Part shown: one piece after another, positions 1 to 6,440 of the stretch
How the letters are laid out: each line of letters starts with the position of its first letter
Position numbering within the stretch: position 1 is the first letter of the stretch
Source of the DNA: Bacillota bacterium
Lineage (GTDB): Bacteria > Bacillota > Clostridia > Peptostreptococcales > Anaerovoracaceae
Direction: 5' to 3'
NCBI GenBank assembly: GCA_029266295.1
Contig: JAQSXD010000149.1
Coordinates: 1-8,514 of the forward strand
DNA: 8,514 nucleotides
Notes under the pieces: generated by a model
Told to the model about the DNA's origin: nothing
The model's input: only the letters and a program-made list of their open reading frames with translations
Database searches by the model: none
Made by a program: the position numbers and the translations under genes

Positions 1-1141
1 AAAGAAGCTTGTATCTGTGTGGCTTTCGTTGACTGTCTTACTTTTCTCATCAATTTCTATATATGCTGAAGAAAACGTTCAAGGAGATTTTTTTATTAAA
101 GAAATCGTTGTTAATGGGGAAACGATTGACAACGACCATTTACAGTTTCCATTTTTTCTGTACAAAGACACAACTTATTTTCCATTGACACCTGAGATGG
201 GAGATATATTTGGTATTAAGACCGAATTTGATTTTGAAAGCCGCACACTTAAACTTTTGAAGACTGAGCCATCACTGGTGAACATCAGTGAACGGTGGAA
301 GAAGAACGAAAGAAAGGAGATCGAAACCCGGACATTTAGCGATGCAAAGGTCCTTATGTATGAGTTGGACTATCAAAGCTTAGCAAAAGTTCTGGGAGGA
401 GATACCGCTAAAGTAAACTCGGACATCAGCGAGGAGACAGAAGGTACCGTAAGCGACGAAGTAATAAAGATTCCACAGCTGTCGGTCAAGGAATTGGACC
501 TTGGGGGTCTGCCTGTATTGACCAGAGACAATGTAGTATACCTTCCGCTTAAGGCTATGTCTGGAAAAGACGAATTCGCCTGGGATGTGTATTACGACTC
601 CTATACTGGAATCTATATCAGCACAAAAGAAGGGACTCCTGCAAAATCCTATTGGAAAGAGGCAGAGTCAAAATATAACAAAGGATTAGTAAACTATATC
701 CGTGAGTACAATGGAAGTTATTCCGAGAATAAGGCACAGGAACTGGTATTTATGTTCAAGCATGCCGCGGAAACTTACAAGATTGATGAGAAAATTCTCA
801 TGGCTGTAGCGCACAAAGAAAGCACCTTCAACTCCAAAGCCAGAGGGAGCAGCGGCTCACTCGGCATGATGCAGGTAATGCCTTCTACAGGGGCCAGATA
901 TGGTCTCGGTGAAAGCCAGCTTCTGGATGCAGAAACCAGCATCAATTTCGGAGCGATGTATCTCAGTGAAAGAATTGCAGCCTACGGCGGCGATATTTCC
1001 AAGGGATTTTCCGCTTATAATCAGGGGTCCGTCGCCGTTAACCGGGGATCCTACTCCACGAGATATGCCAATAGAATTATTGGTACGGTCGATGGAATCA
1101 GCTCTTACCTTACCTCACACGGGTACGGTTCCGGCAATTGA
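1..1141 (+). CDS. Exported lytic transglycosylase with SLT domain, 5'-truncated by window edge
   Basis: Residue numbers count from the GTG at 17. Seen: residues about 253-345 form an SLT (Slt70-like, goose-lysozyme fold) domain, with the catalytic Glu268 in AHKEST, the GSLGMMQVMPSTG block at 280-292 and AYNQG at 333-337 (AYNAG in most relatives). Such enzymes cleave the glycan strands of peptidoglycan to 1,6-anhydromuramic ends. Before it lie two segments (about 49-84 and 168-206) resembling the copper amine oxidase N-terminal-like repeats common in clostridial surface proteins, with LPL or FPL motifs. The N-terminus is a signal peptide: hydrophobic LTVLLFSS, likely cut after IYA. The frame stays open upstream of the GTG and reads KKLVSV, the basic n-region of that signal, so the GTG is probably not the start; the true start is before base 1. 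It is unrelated to the pur genes and separated from them by a terminator. Substrate and exact role in the wall are not visible. Confidence 0.88.
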   Translation, partial: KKLVSVWLSLTVLLFSSISIYAEENVQGDFFIKEIVVNGETIDNDHLQFPFFLYKDTTYFPLTPEMGDIFGIKTEFDFESRTLKLLKTEPSLVNISERWKKNERKEIETRTFSDAKVLMYELDYQSLAKVLGGDTAKVNSDISEETEGTVSDEVIKIPQLSVKELDLGGLPVLTRDNVVYLPLKAMSGKDEFAWDVYYDSYTGIYISTKEGTPAKSYWKEAESKYNKGLVNYIREYNGSYSENKAQELVFMFKHAAETYKIDEKILMAVAHKESTFNSKARGSSGSLGMMQVMPSTGARYGLGESQLLDAETSINFGAMYLSERIAAYGGDISKGFSAYNQGSVAVNRGSYSTRYANRIIGTVDGISSYLTSHGYGSGN

Positions 1142-1201
1142 TTCTGTTAAGACATTCTCGAATAATAAAAAACATGACAGAAAAAGCATATAGAAATTAG
1201 C

Positions 1202-1228
1202 AAAAAGCCGGGGTTGCCCCGGCTTTTT
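1202..1228 (+). terminator. Rho-independent terminator after the transglycosylase gene
   Basis: A perfect 12-base-pair inverted repeat: AAAAAGCCGGGG, loop TTG, then CCCCGGCTTTTT. The 7-bp GC core at 1207-1213/1217-1223 followed by five T residues is a textbook intrinsic terminator. It lies 60 bases past the stop codon. Because A and T runs are present on both sides it could also stop transcription from the opposite strand. It separates the transglycosylase transcript from the purine genes. Confidence 0.93.
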
Positions 1229-1241
1229 GTATTAGCGTAGC

Positions 1242-1269
1242 TTAAAATCCGAATGATATTTTTTATGAT
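1242..1269 (+). promoter_or_regulatory. Candidate sigma-A promoter for purL
   Basis: TTAAAA at 1242-1247 (4 of 6 to TTGACA), a 16-base spacer, and TATGAT at 1264-1269 (5 of 6 to TATAAT). Transcription would begin near 1276, giving a leader of roughly 265 bases before purL. The position just after the terminator suits the start of a new transcription unit. A weaker alternative is TTGCAA at 1394-1399 with TGCAAT at 1417-1422, spacer 17. Neither is proven; the AT-rich background makes chance matches likely. Confidence 0.35.
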
Positions 1270-1289
1270 TGAATCCTAAGTTCGGGAAA
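1245..1289. promoter_or_regulatory. Candidate PurR operator: inverted pair of PurBox-like sites
   Basis: The Bacillus-type PurR repressor binds two inverted PurBoxes (consensus AWWWCCGAACWWT, CGAA core most conserved). On the + strand AAATCCGAATGAT at 1245-1257 matches 11 of 13 positions. On the - strand the site at 1277-1289 (read on + as TAAGTTCGGGAAA) matches 10 of 13. The boxes face each other with 27 bases between the CGAA and TTCG cores, close to the arrangement I recall for Bacillus subtilis. They overlap and follow the candidate promoter, as an operator would. PurR is best known from Bacilli, so its presence in this organism is uncertain. Confidence 0.35.
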
Positions 1290-1541
1290 ACGCATCAATA
1301 GGGGAATAAAAAGATAAAATGTTCAATAATATTCGTATTTTTTATTGTAATATTAAAAAAAAGCTGATAACATGAGATTAGAAACAGAACAAATTGCAAG
1401 AAACACGAACATTCACTGCAATGATGAAATCAATCATACGGATTGTTTGAATGAGCCATACCGGTTCGGACTTCGTGACTTTTCGGAATGAATGCCGTCA
1501 GGCGGCAGAGAAGAGCCGAACAGCGTATTAAGGAGGGCAAT
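1290..1541 (+). other. Untranslated leader of purL with further CGAA sites and small hairpins
   Basis: No gene is convincing here. It holds more PurBox-like cores: AATATTCGTATTT at 1328-1340 (11 of 13, - strand) and AAACACGAACATT at 1401-1413 (11 of 13, + strand), the latter flanked by the inverted repeat ATTGCA/TGCAAT (1393-1398, 1417-1422). Further down are a hairpin CAATC/GATTG (1431-1435/1441-1445), a 5-bp stem TGCCG/CGGCA (1493-1497/1503-1507), and a possible enclosing stem GTTCGG/CCGAAC (1464-1469/1516-1521). No guanine-riboswitch core (such as GTTTCTACC) or other riboswitch consensus was recognised, and no U-run terminator follows these stems. Confidence 0.5.
1531..1537 (+). promoter_or_regulatory. 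Ribosome binding site that sets the purL start
   Basis: AGGAGGG lies 4 bases before the ATG at 1542 (5 counting from the AGGAGG core). It favours this start over the in-frame ATG at 1488, which has no such site and would add 18 residues absent from the usual PurL N-terminus. Confidence 0.85.
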
Positions 1542-4500
1542 ATGGTACGCCGTATTTACGTAGAAAAGCAAAGGGGCTTTGATATTGAAGCCCAGGGTTT
1601 ATATGAAGATTTAAAAGAAAACCTGAATTTAAAAGGATTAGAATCTGTTAGAGTAATCAACCGCTATGATATGGAAGGAATGGATGAAGATTCATACCAA
1701 GCGGCGAAATATACGGTTTTTGCTGAGCCTGCAATCGATAGCGCATTTGATGAAGAAGTCGCTATTGAAGCAGGTTCTCATTTTTTTGCTGTGGAATTTC
1801 TCCCGGGGCAGTATGATCAGCGTGCAGACTCCGCAGCGCAGTGCCTGAAACTGCTAAACGTGAATACCGAAGCAGTGGTTCAGTTTGCAAGATTGATCGT
1901 ACTTTCCGGCAATCTTTCCGATCAGGAGTTTGCGTCAGTCAAGGAGTACTGTATCAATCCGGTTGACTCTCATGAAGCAGCACTCGATAAGCCTGAGAAG
2001 CTGGAACTTTTGACCTCCTCCCCAGACAAAGTAAAGGTGCTTGACGGATTTACGGAGATGTCAGATGAAGAGATCGCAGAATATCGAAAAGAACAGGGCT
2101 TCGCAATGAGCAGTGAGGATCTCAAATTTGTCCGGGATTACTTTAAATCACAAGAAGGAAGAAATCCAACGGTAACGGAAGTAAAGGTCATCGATACGTA
2201 TTGGTCTGATCACTGCAGGCATACCACCTTTCTTACGAAGATCAAGGATGTAAGCTTCAAGCAGGATGCCTATTCTAAAGTAGTTGAAAAAGCTTTTCAG
2301 GAATATTTGAACATCAGAGAAGTGGTCTACGGTGAGAACGCAAAAGATCGGGATATGAGCCTGATGGATATGGCAGTAATCGGAGCGAAATATATTAAGA
2401 AGAAAGGTCTGGCTCCGGACCTGGATGAATCCGATGAGATCAATGCCTGCAGCATAAAAGTGAAAGCGGATATTGACGGCATAGAAGAGGACTGGCTTGT
2501 GATGTTTAAAAATGAAACCCACAACCATCCGACCGAAATTGAGCCCTTCGGTGGAGCCGCAACCTGTCTGGGCGGAGCGATCCGAGACCCGCTGTCAGGA
2601 AGAGTTTATGTATATCAGGCCATGAGAGTAACCGGCAGCGGTGATCCCCGAACACGGCTTTCTGATACCCTGCCTGGTAAGCTTCCTCAGAGAATCATCA
2701 CCAAAGGAGCAGCAAGGGGATACAGCTCTTACGGCAATCAGATCGGTCTGGCGACGGGCCAGGTTACGGAAATCTATCATGACGGCTACATGGCCAAGCG
2801 GATGGAAATCGGAGCGGTAATCGGTGCGGCACCCGCGTCCCACGTCTATCGCGAGAAGCCCGCTTCCGGCGACTGCATTGTACTCATCGGAGGAAGAACC
2901 GGCAGAGACGGCTGCGGAGGAGCGACAGGTTCCTCAAAGGGTCACACGCTGGAATCCATACTAACATGCGGTGCAGAGGTTCAAAAGGGAAATCCGCCTG
3001 TAGAGCGTAATATCCAAAGATTATACCGCAGAGAAGAAGCGGCACGGCTGATCAAGCGCTGCAATGATTTTGGGGCAGGCGGCGTTTCTGTTGCCATCGG
3101 CGAGCTGGCCGACGGAATTGACGTCAACCTCGACTTGGTACCGAAGAAATATGAAGGCCTTGACGGAACAGAACTGGCAATCTCCGAGTCACAGGAGCGT
3201 ATGGCTGCCGTCATTGCTGAAAAAGATATTAAGGAATTTATTCAGTACGCAGAAGAAGAAAATCTGGAGGCCGTTGTTGTCGCCAGAGTCACAGAACTTC
3301 CGAGATTTCGGATGTTCTGGAGGGGTGACTGCATCTTAGATCTGAGCAGAGCGTTCCTCGATACCAACGGCGTGAAACAGGAAATAAATATCTCCGTTTC
3401 GGGTGATGTGTCTGAAGATGATGCGATCCGCGAAGAAGGAAGCGGAAAGGAAGCTGAAACCACTGAGGGCGTGAACGCCAGCGCAAATACTGGAGCAGCA
3501 GCGTTTACGAATTGCATTGCCCAGGAACTCAAAGCTTCTGTTGCAAGCCTGAATGCTTGCAGCCAAAAGGGTCTCGTTGAGATGTTTGACAGTACCATTG
3601 GAGCAGGAACCGTACTGATGCCTCTGGGCGGAACGTACCAGCTGTCACCGGCAGCCGGTATGGCGGCCAAGCTTCCCGTAACCAGCGGAGCTACAAATAC
3701 TGCTACTTTGATGACATATGGTTTCGATCCTCAGTTGTCATCTCAGAGCCCATTCCATGGGGCTTATTTTTCAGTCATTGACTCCGTAACAAAAATAGCC
3801 GCTATGGGGGGAGATATTTCCAGAGTAAGACTGACCTTTCAGGAGTATTTTGAGCGGCTTGGGGACGATCCCCAAAAATGGGGCAAACCTTTCGCAGCGC
3901 TGCTGGGGGCTTTGAAAGCACAAAAGGAGCTGGAGCTTCCGGCCATCGGAGGAAAGGACAGCATGTCCGGTTCCTTTATGGAACTTCATGTGCCGCCTAC
4001 ACTGGTATCCTTCGCAGTGGGTGTCTCCGAGGCTTCTATCGTGATTTCAACGGAGCTGAAGCGTACAAACAGCCGTATCGTGCTTCTGTCACCGGGAAAA
4101 GACTGCGATGGTCTGCTGAATCATGAAACATATCGTGAAACTATGAAGCGGATTCGTAAGCTGGCAATTGAGGGAAAAATCCTCTCGTCCAATACGGTGG
4201 GAGAAGGGGGAATCTTTGTTTCCCTTTTCAAAATGGCAGTAGGAAACAAAATCGGCCTTTCCCTTATGCCTCTGACGGAAGAGGAACTGAAACTTCCGGA
4301 TTACGGTGCATTACTTTTGGAAATTGGTATCGATCAAAAGCTAGAGGAAATTTTCGAAACCTTAAACTATAGAATGATTGGAATTACCCGCAGCAATCCT
4401 GCCATCACAGCCAGACTTAAGGCTGATGATGAAGCGCCTACAGAAGCGTTCATGGCGCAGTTAGAACAAAGCCTGTCGGAACCGGCCTACGAACAGGTGG

Positions 4501-5498
4501 AGCAGAGTCTGACGGAACCGGCCCAAGAGCAGCTGGAACAAAATCTGATGAAGTTTGATCTGGATGAGCTGATCAAGGCGTGGACAGAACCGCTTGAAGG
4601 CGTATTCCCAACCACCAAAAAGAGCGTAGCCGCTGAGACCGCCTCGGTGGCAATCTCCTACAACGTGAGAGAGAACCACCGTCCAGCAATTAAAATCGCC
4701 CGGCCCAGGGTCTTCATCCCAGTCTTCCCCGGAACCAACTGCGAGGTGGACACCAAACGGGCATTTGAAAAAGCAGGCGCTGAGGCGGATGTCATGATCC
4801 TCAGAAACCTGAAGCAAGCGGAGCTCATTGACTCCATCAAAGAGATGGTAAAGAAAATAAAAAACAGTCAGATGATCATGATCCCCGGCGGTTTCAGCGG
4901 AGGAGACGAACCCGATGGTTCCGCAAAATTTATCACGGCAGTTTTCAGGAATCCGTCAGTGAAAGACGCAGTGGAGGAACTCCTTCAAACGCGTGACGGC
5001 CTGATGCTGGGAATCTGCAACGGATTCCAGGCACTAATCAAGCTTGGACTGGTTCCTTTCGGCAGAATTACCGAGCCGGAGGAAGGAAGCCCAACGCTGA
5101 CTTATAACCGGATCGGCAGACATGCCTCCTGCCTGGTCAGAACCCGGATTGCATCGGTCAAATCGCCCTGGCTTGCAAACACAGAGGTTGGAGAGATTCA
5201 TACCGTTCCTGTTTCCCACGGGGAAGGCAGATTTATCGCTGCCGACGGTGTAATTGAAGAGCTAATTAGGAATGGGCAGGTTGCTACCCAGTATGTGGAT
5301 CTGGACGGAAAACCCTCCATGGAGACCCGGTTCAATCCCAATGCGTCGGTGCTTGCAATTGAAGGAATCACGTCCCCTGATGGAAGAGTCTTCGGTAAGA
5401 TGGCACATTCAGAACGAATCGGGGAAAATCTGTACCGGAATGTGCCGGGCAGCAGTGATCAGAGGATTTTTGAGGCAGGAACCTCCTATTTCCTCTAA
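1542..5498 (+). CDS. purL: Phosphoribosylformylglycinamidine (FGAM) synthase, single-chain with fused glutaminase
   Basis: Converts FGAR, glutamine and ATP to FGAM in the cytoplasm (purine step 4). The 1318 residues run: PurS-like N-terminal region (about 1-150), linker helix and YWSDHCRHTTF (220-230), first AIRS-type half with NETHNHPTE (324-332) and the glycine-rich GGRTGRDGCGGATGSS (about 450-465), second AIRS-type half with FDSTIGAGTV (from 682) and GGKDSMSGS (803-811), then a class I glutaminase. The glutaminase shows VFPGTNCE, PGGFSGGD, nucleophile Cys1159 in GICNGFQ, and His1226/Glu1228 in SHGEGRF, so all catalytic residues are present. The start MVRRIYVEK follows a strong RBS and matches the clostridial long form. 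I recall relatives nearer 1240-1260 residues; the surplus appears to sit in an acidic linker (about 620-656) and a tandem-repeat linker (974-1002). CSQKGLVEMFD has Met681 where Arg is usual. First gene of the pur cluster, 80 bases before purE. Confidence 0.97.
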   Translation: MVRRIYVEKQRGFDIEAQGLYEDLKENLNLKGLESVRVINRYDMEGMDEDSYQAAKYTVFAEPAIDSAFDEEVAIEAGSHFFAVEFLPGQYDQRADSAAQCLKLLNVNTEAVVQFARLIVLSGNLSDQEFASVKEYCINPVDSHEAALDKPEKLELLTSSPDKVKVLDGFTEMSDEEIAEYRKEQGFAMSSEDLKFVRDYFKSQEGRNPTVTEVKVIDTYWSDHCRHTTFLTKIKDVSFKQDAYSKVVEKAFQEYLNIREVVYGENAKDRDMSLMDMAVIGAKYIKKKGLAPDLDESDEINACSIKVKADIDGIEEDWLVMFKNETHNHPTEIEPFGGAATCLGGAIRDPLSGRVYVYQAMRVTGSGDPRTRLSDTLPGKLPQRIITKGAARGYSSYGNQIGLATGQVTEIYHDGYMAKRMEIGAVIGAAPASHVYREKPASGDCIVLIGGRTGRDGCGGATGSSKGHTLESILTCGAEVQKGNPPVERNIQRLYRREEAARLIKRCNDFGAGGVSVAIGELADGIDVNLDLVPKKYEGLDGTELAISESQERMAAVIAEKDIKEFIQYAEEENLEAVVVARVTELPRFRMFWRGDCILDLSRAFLDTNGVKQEINISVSGDVSEDDAIREEGSGKEAETTEGVNASANTGAAAFTNCIAQELKASVASLNACSQKGLVEMFDSTIGAGTVLMPLGGTYQLSPAAGMAAKLPVTSGATNTATLMTYGFDPQLSSQSPFHGAYFSVIDSVTKIAAMGGDISRVRLTFQEYFERLGDDPQKWGKPFAALLGALKAQKELELPAIGGKDSMSGSFMELHVPPTLVSFAVGVSEASIVISTELKRTNSRIVLLSPGKDCDGLLNHETYRETMKRIRKLAIEGKILSSNTVGEGGIFVSLFKMAVGNKIGLSLMPLTEEELKLPDYGALLLEIGIDQKLEEIFETLNYRMIGITRSNPAITARLKADDEAPTEAFMAQLEQSLSEPAYEQVEQSLTEPAQEQLEQNLMKFDLDELIKAWTEPLEGVFPTTKKSVAAETASVAISYNVRENHRPAIKIARPRVFIPVFPGTNCEVDTKRAFEKAGAEADVMILRNLKQAELIDSIKEMVKKIKNSQMIMIPGGFSGGDEPDGSAKFITAVFRNPSVKDAVEELLQTRDGLMLGICNGFQALIKLGLVPFGRITEPEEGSPTLTYNRIGRHASCLVRTRIASVKSPWLANTEVGEIHTVPVSHGEGRFIAADGVIEELIRNGQVATQYVDLDGKPSMETRFNPNASVLAIEGITSPDGRVFGKMAHSERIGENLYRNVPGSSDQRIFEAGTSYFL
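4461..4547 (+). repeat. In-frame tandem 36-base repeat inside purL
   Basis: Two full units of 36 bases (4461-4496 and 4497-4532) and a 15-base partial third (4533-4547). They encode LEQSLSEPAYEQ, VEQSLTEPAQEQ and LEQNL: 9 of 12 residues agree between the full units, 27 of 36 bases by my count. The segment lies between the second AIRS-type domain and the glutaminase, just before the family's typical W-x(n)-LE-x-VFPT linker, so it likely extends a surface linker without touching an active site. Divergence between copies, mostly at third positions, suggests the duplication is not recent. Confidence 0.85.
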
Positions 5499-5504
5499 GG
5501 AAAT
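5488..5504 (+). other. Hairpin with the purL stop codon in its loop
   Basis: ATTTCC (5488-5493), loop TCTAA, GGAAAT (5499-5504): a perfect 6-bp inverted repeat. The TAA stop at 5496-5498 is in the loop. The palindrome AAATGCATTT (5501-5510) follows directly. There is no U-run, so this is not an intrinsic terminator. Whether it has a role in message stability or is chance cannot be told. Confidence 0.4.
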
Positions 5505-5578
5505 GCATTTGGAACATTTTATATAGGCAATAAACGATAAGAGCTGGTTTAACAGCCGCAGAAATAAGGAGGAAATAT

Positions 5579-6058
5579 ATGAAAGCAGCCATCGTAATGG
5601 GCAGCAAATCTGATTATCCCGTGGTACAACGGGCGGAAATCATTTTAAAGGAATTTGGAGTTGATTATGAAACGAGAATTATCTCTGCCCATAGAACCCC
5701 CAAGATTGCAGAAGGTTTTGCCTCGGCAGCAGAGGAAAACGGTATTGAGGTAATCATCGCCGCCGCAGGAAAAGCGGCCCACCTGGGAGGCGTTCTCGCA
5801 GCATTCACACCGCTACCCATCATCGGCCTTCCAATCAAATCATCCACGCTAGACGGGCTGGATTCCCTGCTCTCCATCGTACAGATGCCCAAGGGCGTGC
5901 CTGTGGCCACTGTGGCCATTGACGGAGCGGAGAATGCAGGGCTTCTGGCAGTGCAGATCCTGTCGGTGAAATATCCACAGCTGAGAGAAAAGATGAAGGA
6001 ATATAAGCAGAAGATGGAAGAAGAAATTGTTAAGATGGACGCGGAACTGAATCGATAA
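5579..6058 (+). CDS. purE: PurE, N5-carboxyaminoimidazole ribonucleotide mutase (class I type)
   Basis: PurE produces CAIR, the substrate of PurC, in the cytoplasm. Class I enzymes rearrange N5-CAIR made by PurK. The 159 residues match the usual size (about 160). Seen: MGSKSD at 7-12, SAHRTP at 36-41 with the active-site His38, AAGKAAHLGG at 62-71, LPIIGLPIKS at 79-88, GLDSLLSIVQMPKGVPVATVAI at about 93-114, and NAGLLAVQIL near the end. The AAHL block excludes the class II (direct AIR carboxylase) type, which has a different sequence there. It reads LGG rather than the more common LPG. AAGGAGG at 5566-5572, 6 bases before the ATG, supports the start. The C-terminal helix is rich in Lys and Glu. 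Downstream the next gene is 382 bases away. No purK is in the window, so how N5-CAIR is supplied is open. Confidence 0.96.
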   Translation: MKAAIVMGSKSDYPVVQRAEIILKEFGVDYETRIISAHRTPKIAEGFASAAEENGIEVIIAAAGKAAHLGGVLAAFTPLPIIGLPIKSSTLDGLDSLLSIVQMPKGVPVATVAIDGAENAGLLAVQILSVKYPQLREKMKEYKQKMEEEIVKMDAELNR

Positions 6059-6149
6059 ATGAATATCACAATATGCGGAAAAATCAATTGTTGCAAATCA
6101 GCGCTAACGTAAAGCAGGTTCACAGTTTTGATATTTTAATTTCCAAGTC

Positions 6150-6188
6150 TCACAATTTTTTCTGCGCAAAAATGTGAAGGATCACATT
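6150..6188 (+). promoter_or_regulatory. Two overlapping, mutually exclusive hairpins
   Basis: Hairpin 1 pairs TCACA and TTTTT (6150-6160, bulged A at 6155) with AAAAATGTGA (6168-6177), loop TCTGCGC: 10 base pairs. Hairpin 2 pairs AATGTGA (6171-6177) with TCACATT (6182-6188), loop AGGA: 7 perfect base pairs. The segment AATGTGA can join only one of them at a time. This resembles an RNA switch but no ligand or partner is indicated and neither stem is a classic terminator. Confidence 0.35.
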
Positions 6189-6193
6189 ATTTG

Positions 6194-6216
6194 CTGGGTC
6201 ACCAAGGGTAACCTAG
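6194..6216 (+). other. Imperfect hairpin in the purC leader
   Basis: CTGGGTCACC (6194-6203), loop AAG, GGTAACCTAG (6207-6216). Of ten opposed positions eight are Watson-Crick pairs, one is a G-U pair and one (C-A) is mismatched. It is followed by A residues, not U, so it does not look like a + strand terminator. It directly follows the pair of alternative hairpins. Confidence 0.35.
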
Positions 6217-6282
6217 AAAAAATTTAGCTCGGCTCGGAAGAAAATAATTCAAAACAGTTCAATGCTTTCCTTATACCACAGA

Positions 6283-6310
6283 TTTGCAACCTTGATGAAA
6301 TCACTATGAT
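6283..6310 (+). promoter_or_regulatory. Weak candidate promoter for purC-purF
   Basis: TTTGCA at 6283-6288 (4 of 6 to TTGACA), a 16-base spacer and TATGAT at 6305-6310 (5 of 6 to TATAAT). The -10 hexamer is identical to that proposed for purL. A start near 6317 would give a leader of about 124 bases before purC and would leave the hairpins at 6150-6216 outside the transcript. The long gap after purE makes an internal promoter reasonable, but the match is modest. Confidence 0.25.
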
Positions 6311-6425
6311 GGTACTTCCAGAAACAATAATAAACAAAGAATAAATTATTCAGTACTCAGCCCATCTGGCATGTTGCGGTATGAACGTCATAAATGAATG
6401 TGATAAGTGCAATAAAACAATCAAA

Positions 6426-6432
6426 GGGAGGA
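6426..6432 (+). promoter_or_regulatory. Ribosome binding site that sets the purC start
   Basis: GGGAGGA lies 8 bases before the ATG at 6441. An in-frame ATG at 6381 would add 20 residues with no family counterpart and has no RBS, so 6441 is the better start. Confidence 0.85.
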
Positions 6433-6440
6433 TTTTGAAA

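Larger units (their letters stand above)
6059..6440 (+). other. Long purE-purC intergenic region with several hairpins
   Basis: No gene is supported in these 382 bases. An ATG abuts the purE stop (TAAATG) but opens only a 17-codon frame with no RBS. The region is AT-rich and holds inverted repeats at 6150-6188, 6194-6216 and near 6325-6350 (AATAAT/ATTATT), a tandem CTCGG-CTCGG at about 6229-6238, and an interrupted palindrome TATGA-ACG-TCATA at 6380-6392. It contains no CGAA or TTCG core, unlike the purL leader. No intrinsic terminator after purE and no recognised riboswitch consensus were found. Confidence 0.5.

Noticed and set aside
1421..1450. A nine-residue leader peptide starting ATGATGAAA
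   Set aside because: No ribosome binding site and no run of regulatory codons that would suggest attenuation.
1460..1521. ZTP (pfl) riboswitch, suggested by TTCGTGACT and the GCCG-rich hairpin
   Set aside because: The required second helix, conserved GGGAGCG segment and CCGCCTGGGC end were not found, so the likeness is superficial.
1488..1541. In-frame ATG at 1488 as the purL start
   Set aside because: No ribosome binding site precedes it, and the 18 extra residues are not part of the PurL family. The ATG at 1542 has AGGAGGG before it and gives the expected MVRRIYVEK.
3242..3670. Open frames on the - strand inside purL
   Set aside because: They are low-complexity mirror readings of the purL coding strand with no family likeness.
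6059..6112. A 17-codon frame starting at the ATG that abuts the purE stop
   Set aside because: Too short, no RBS and no recognisable sequence.
6194..6240. Cyclic di-GMP or other riboswitch, suggested by CAAGGGTAACC
   Set aside because: Only a few bases resemble the consensus and the matching second half is absent.
6381..6440. In-frame ATG at 6381 as the purC start
   Set aside because: The added 20 residues precede the normal PurC N-terminus and the strong RBS at 6426-6432 points to 6441.
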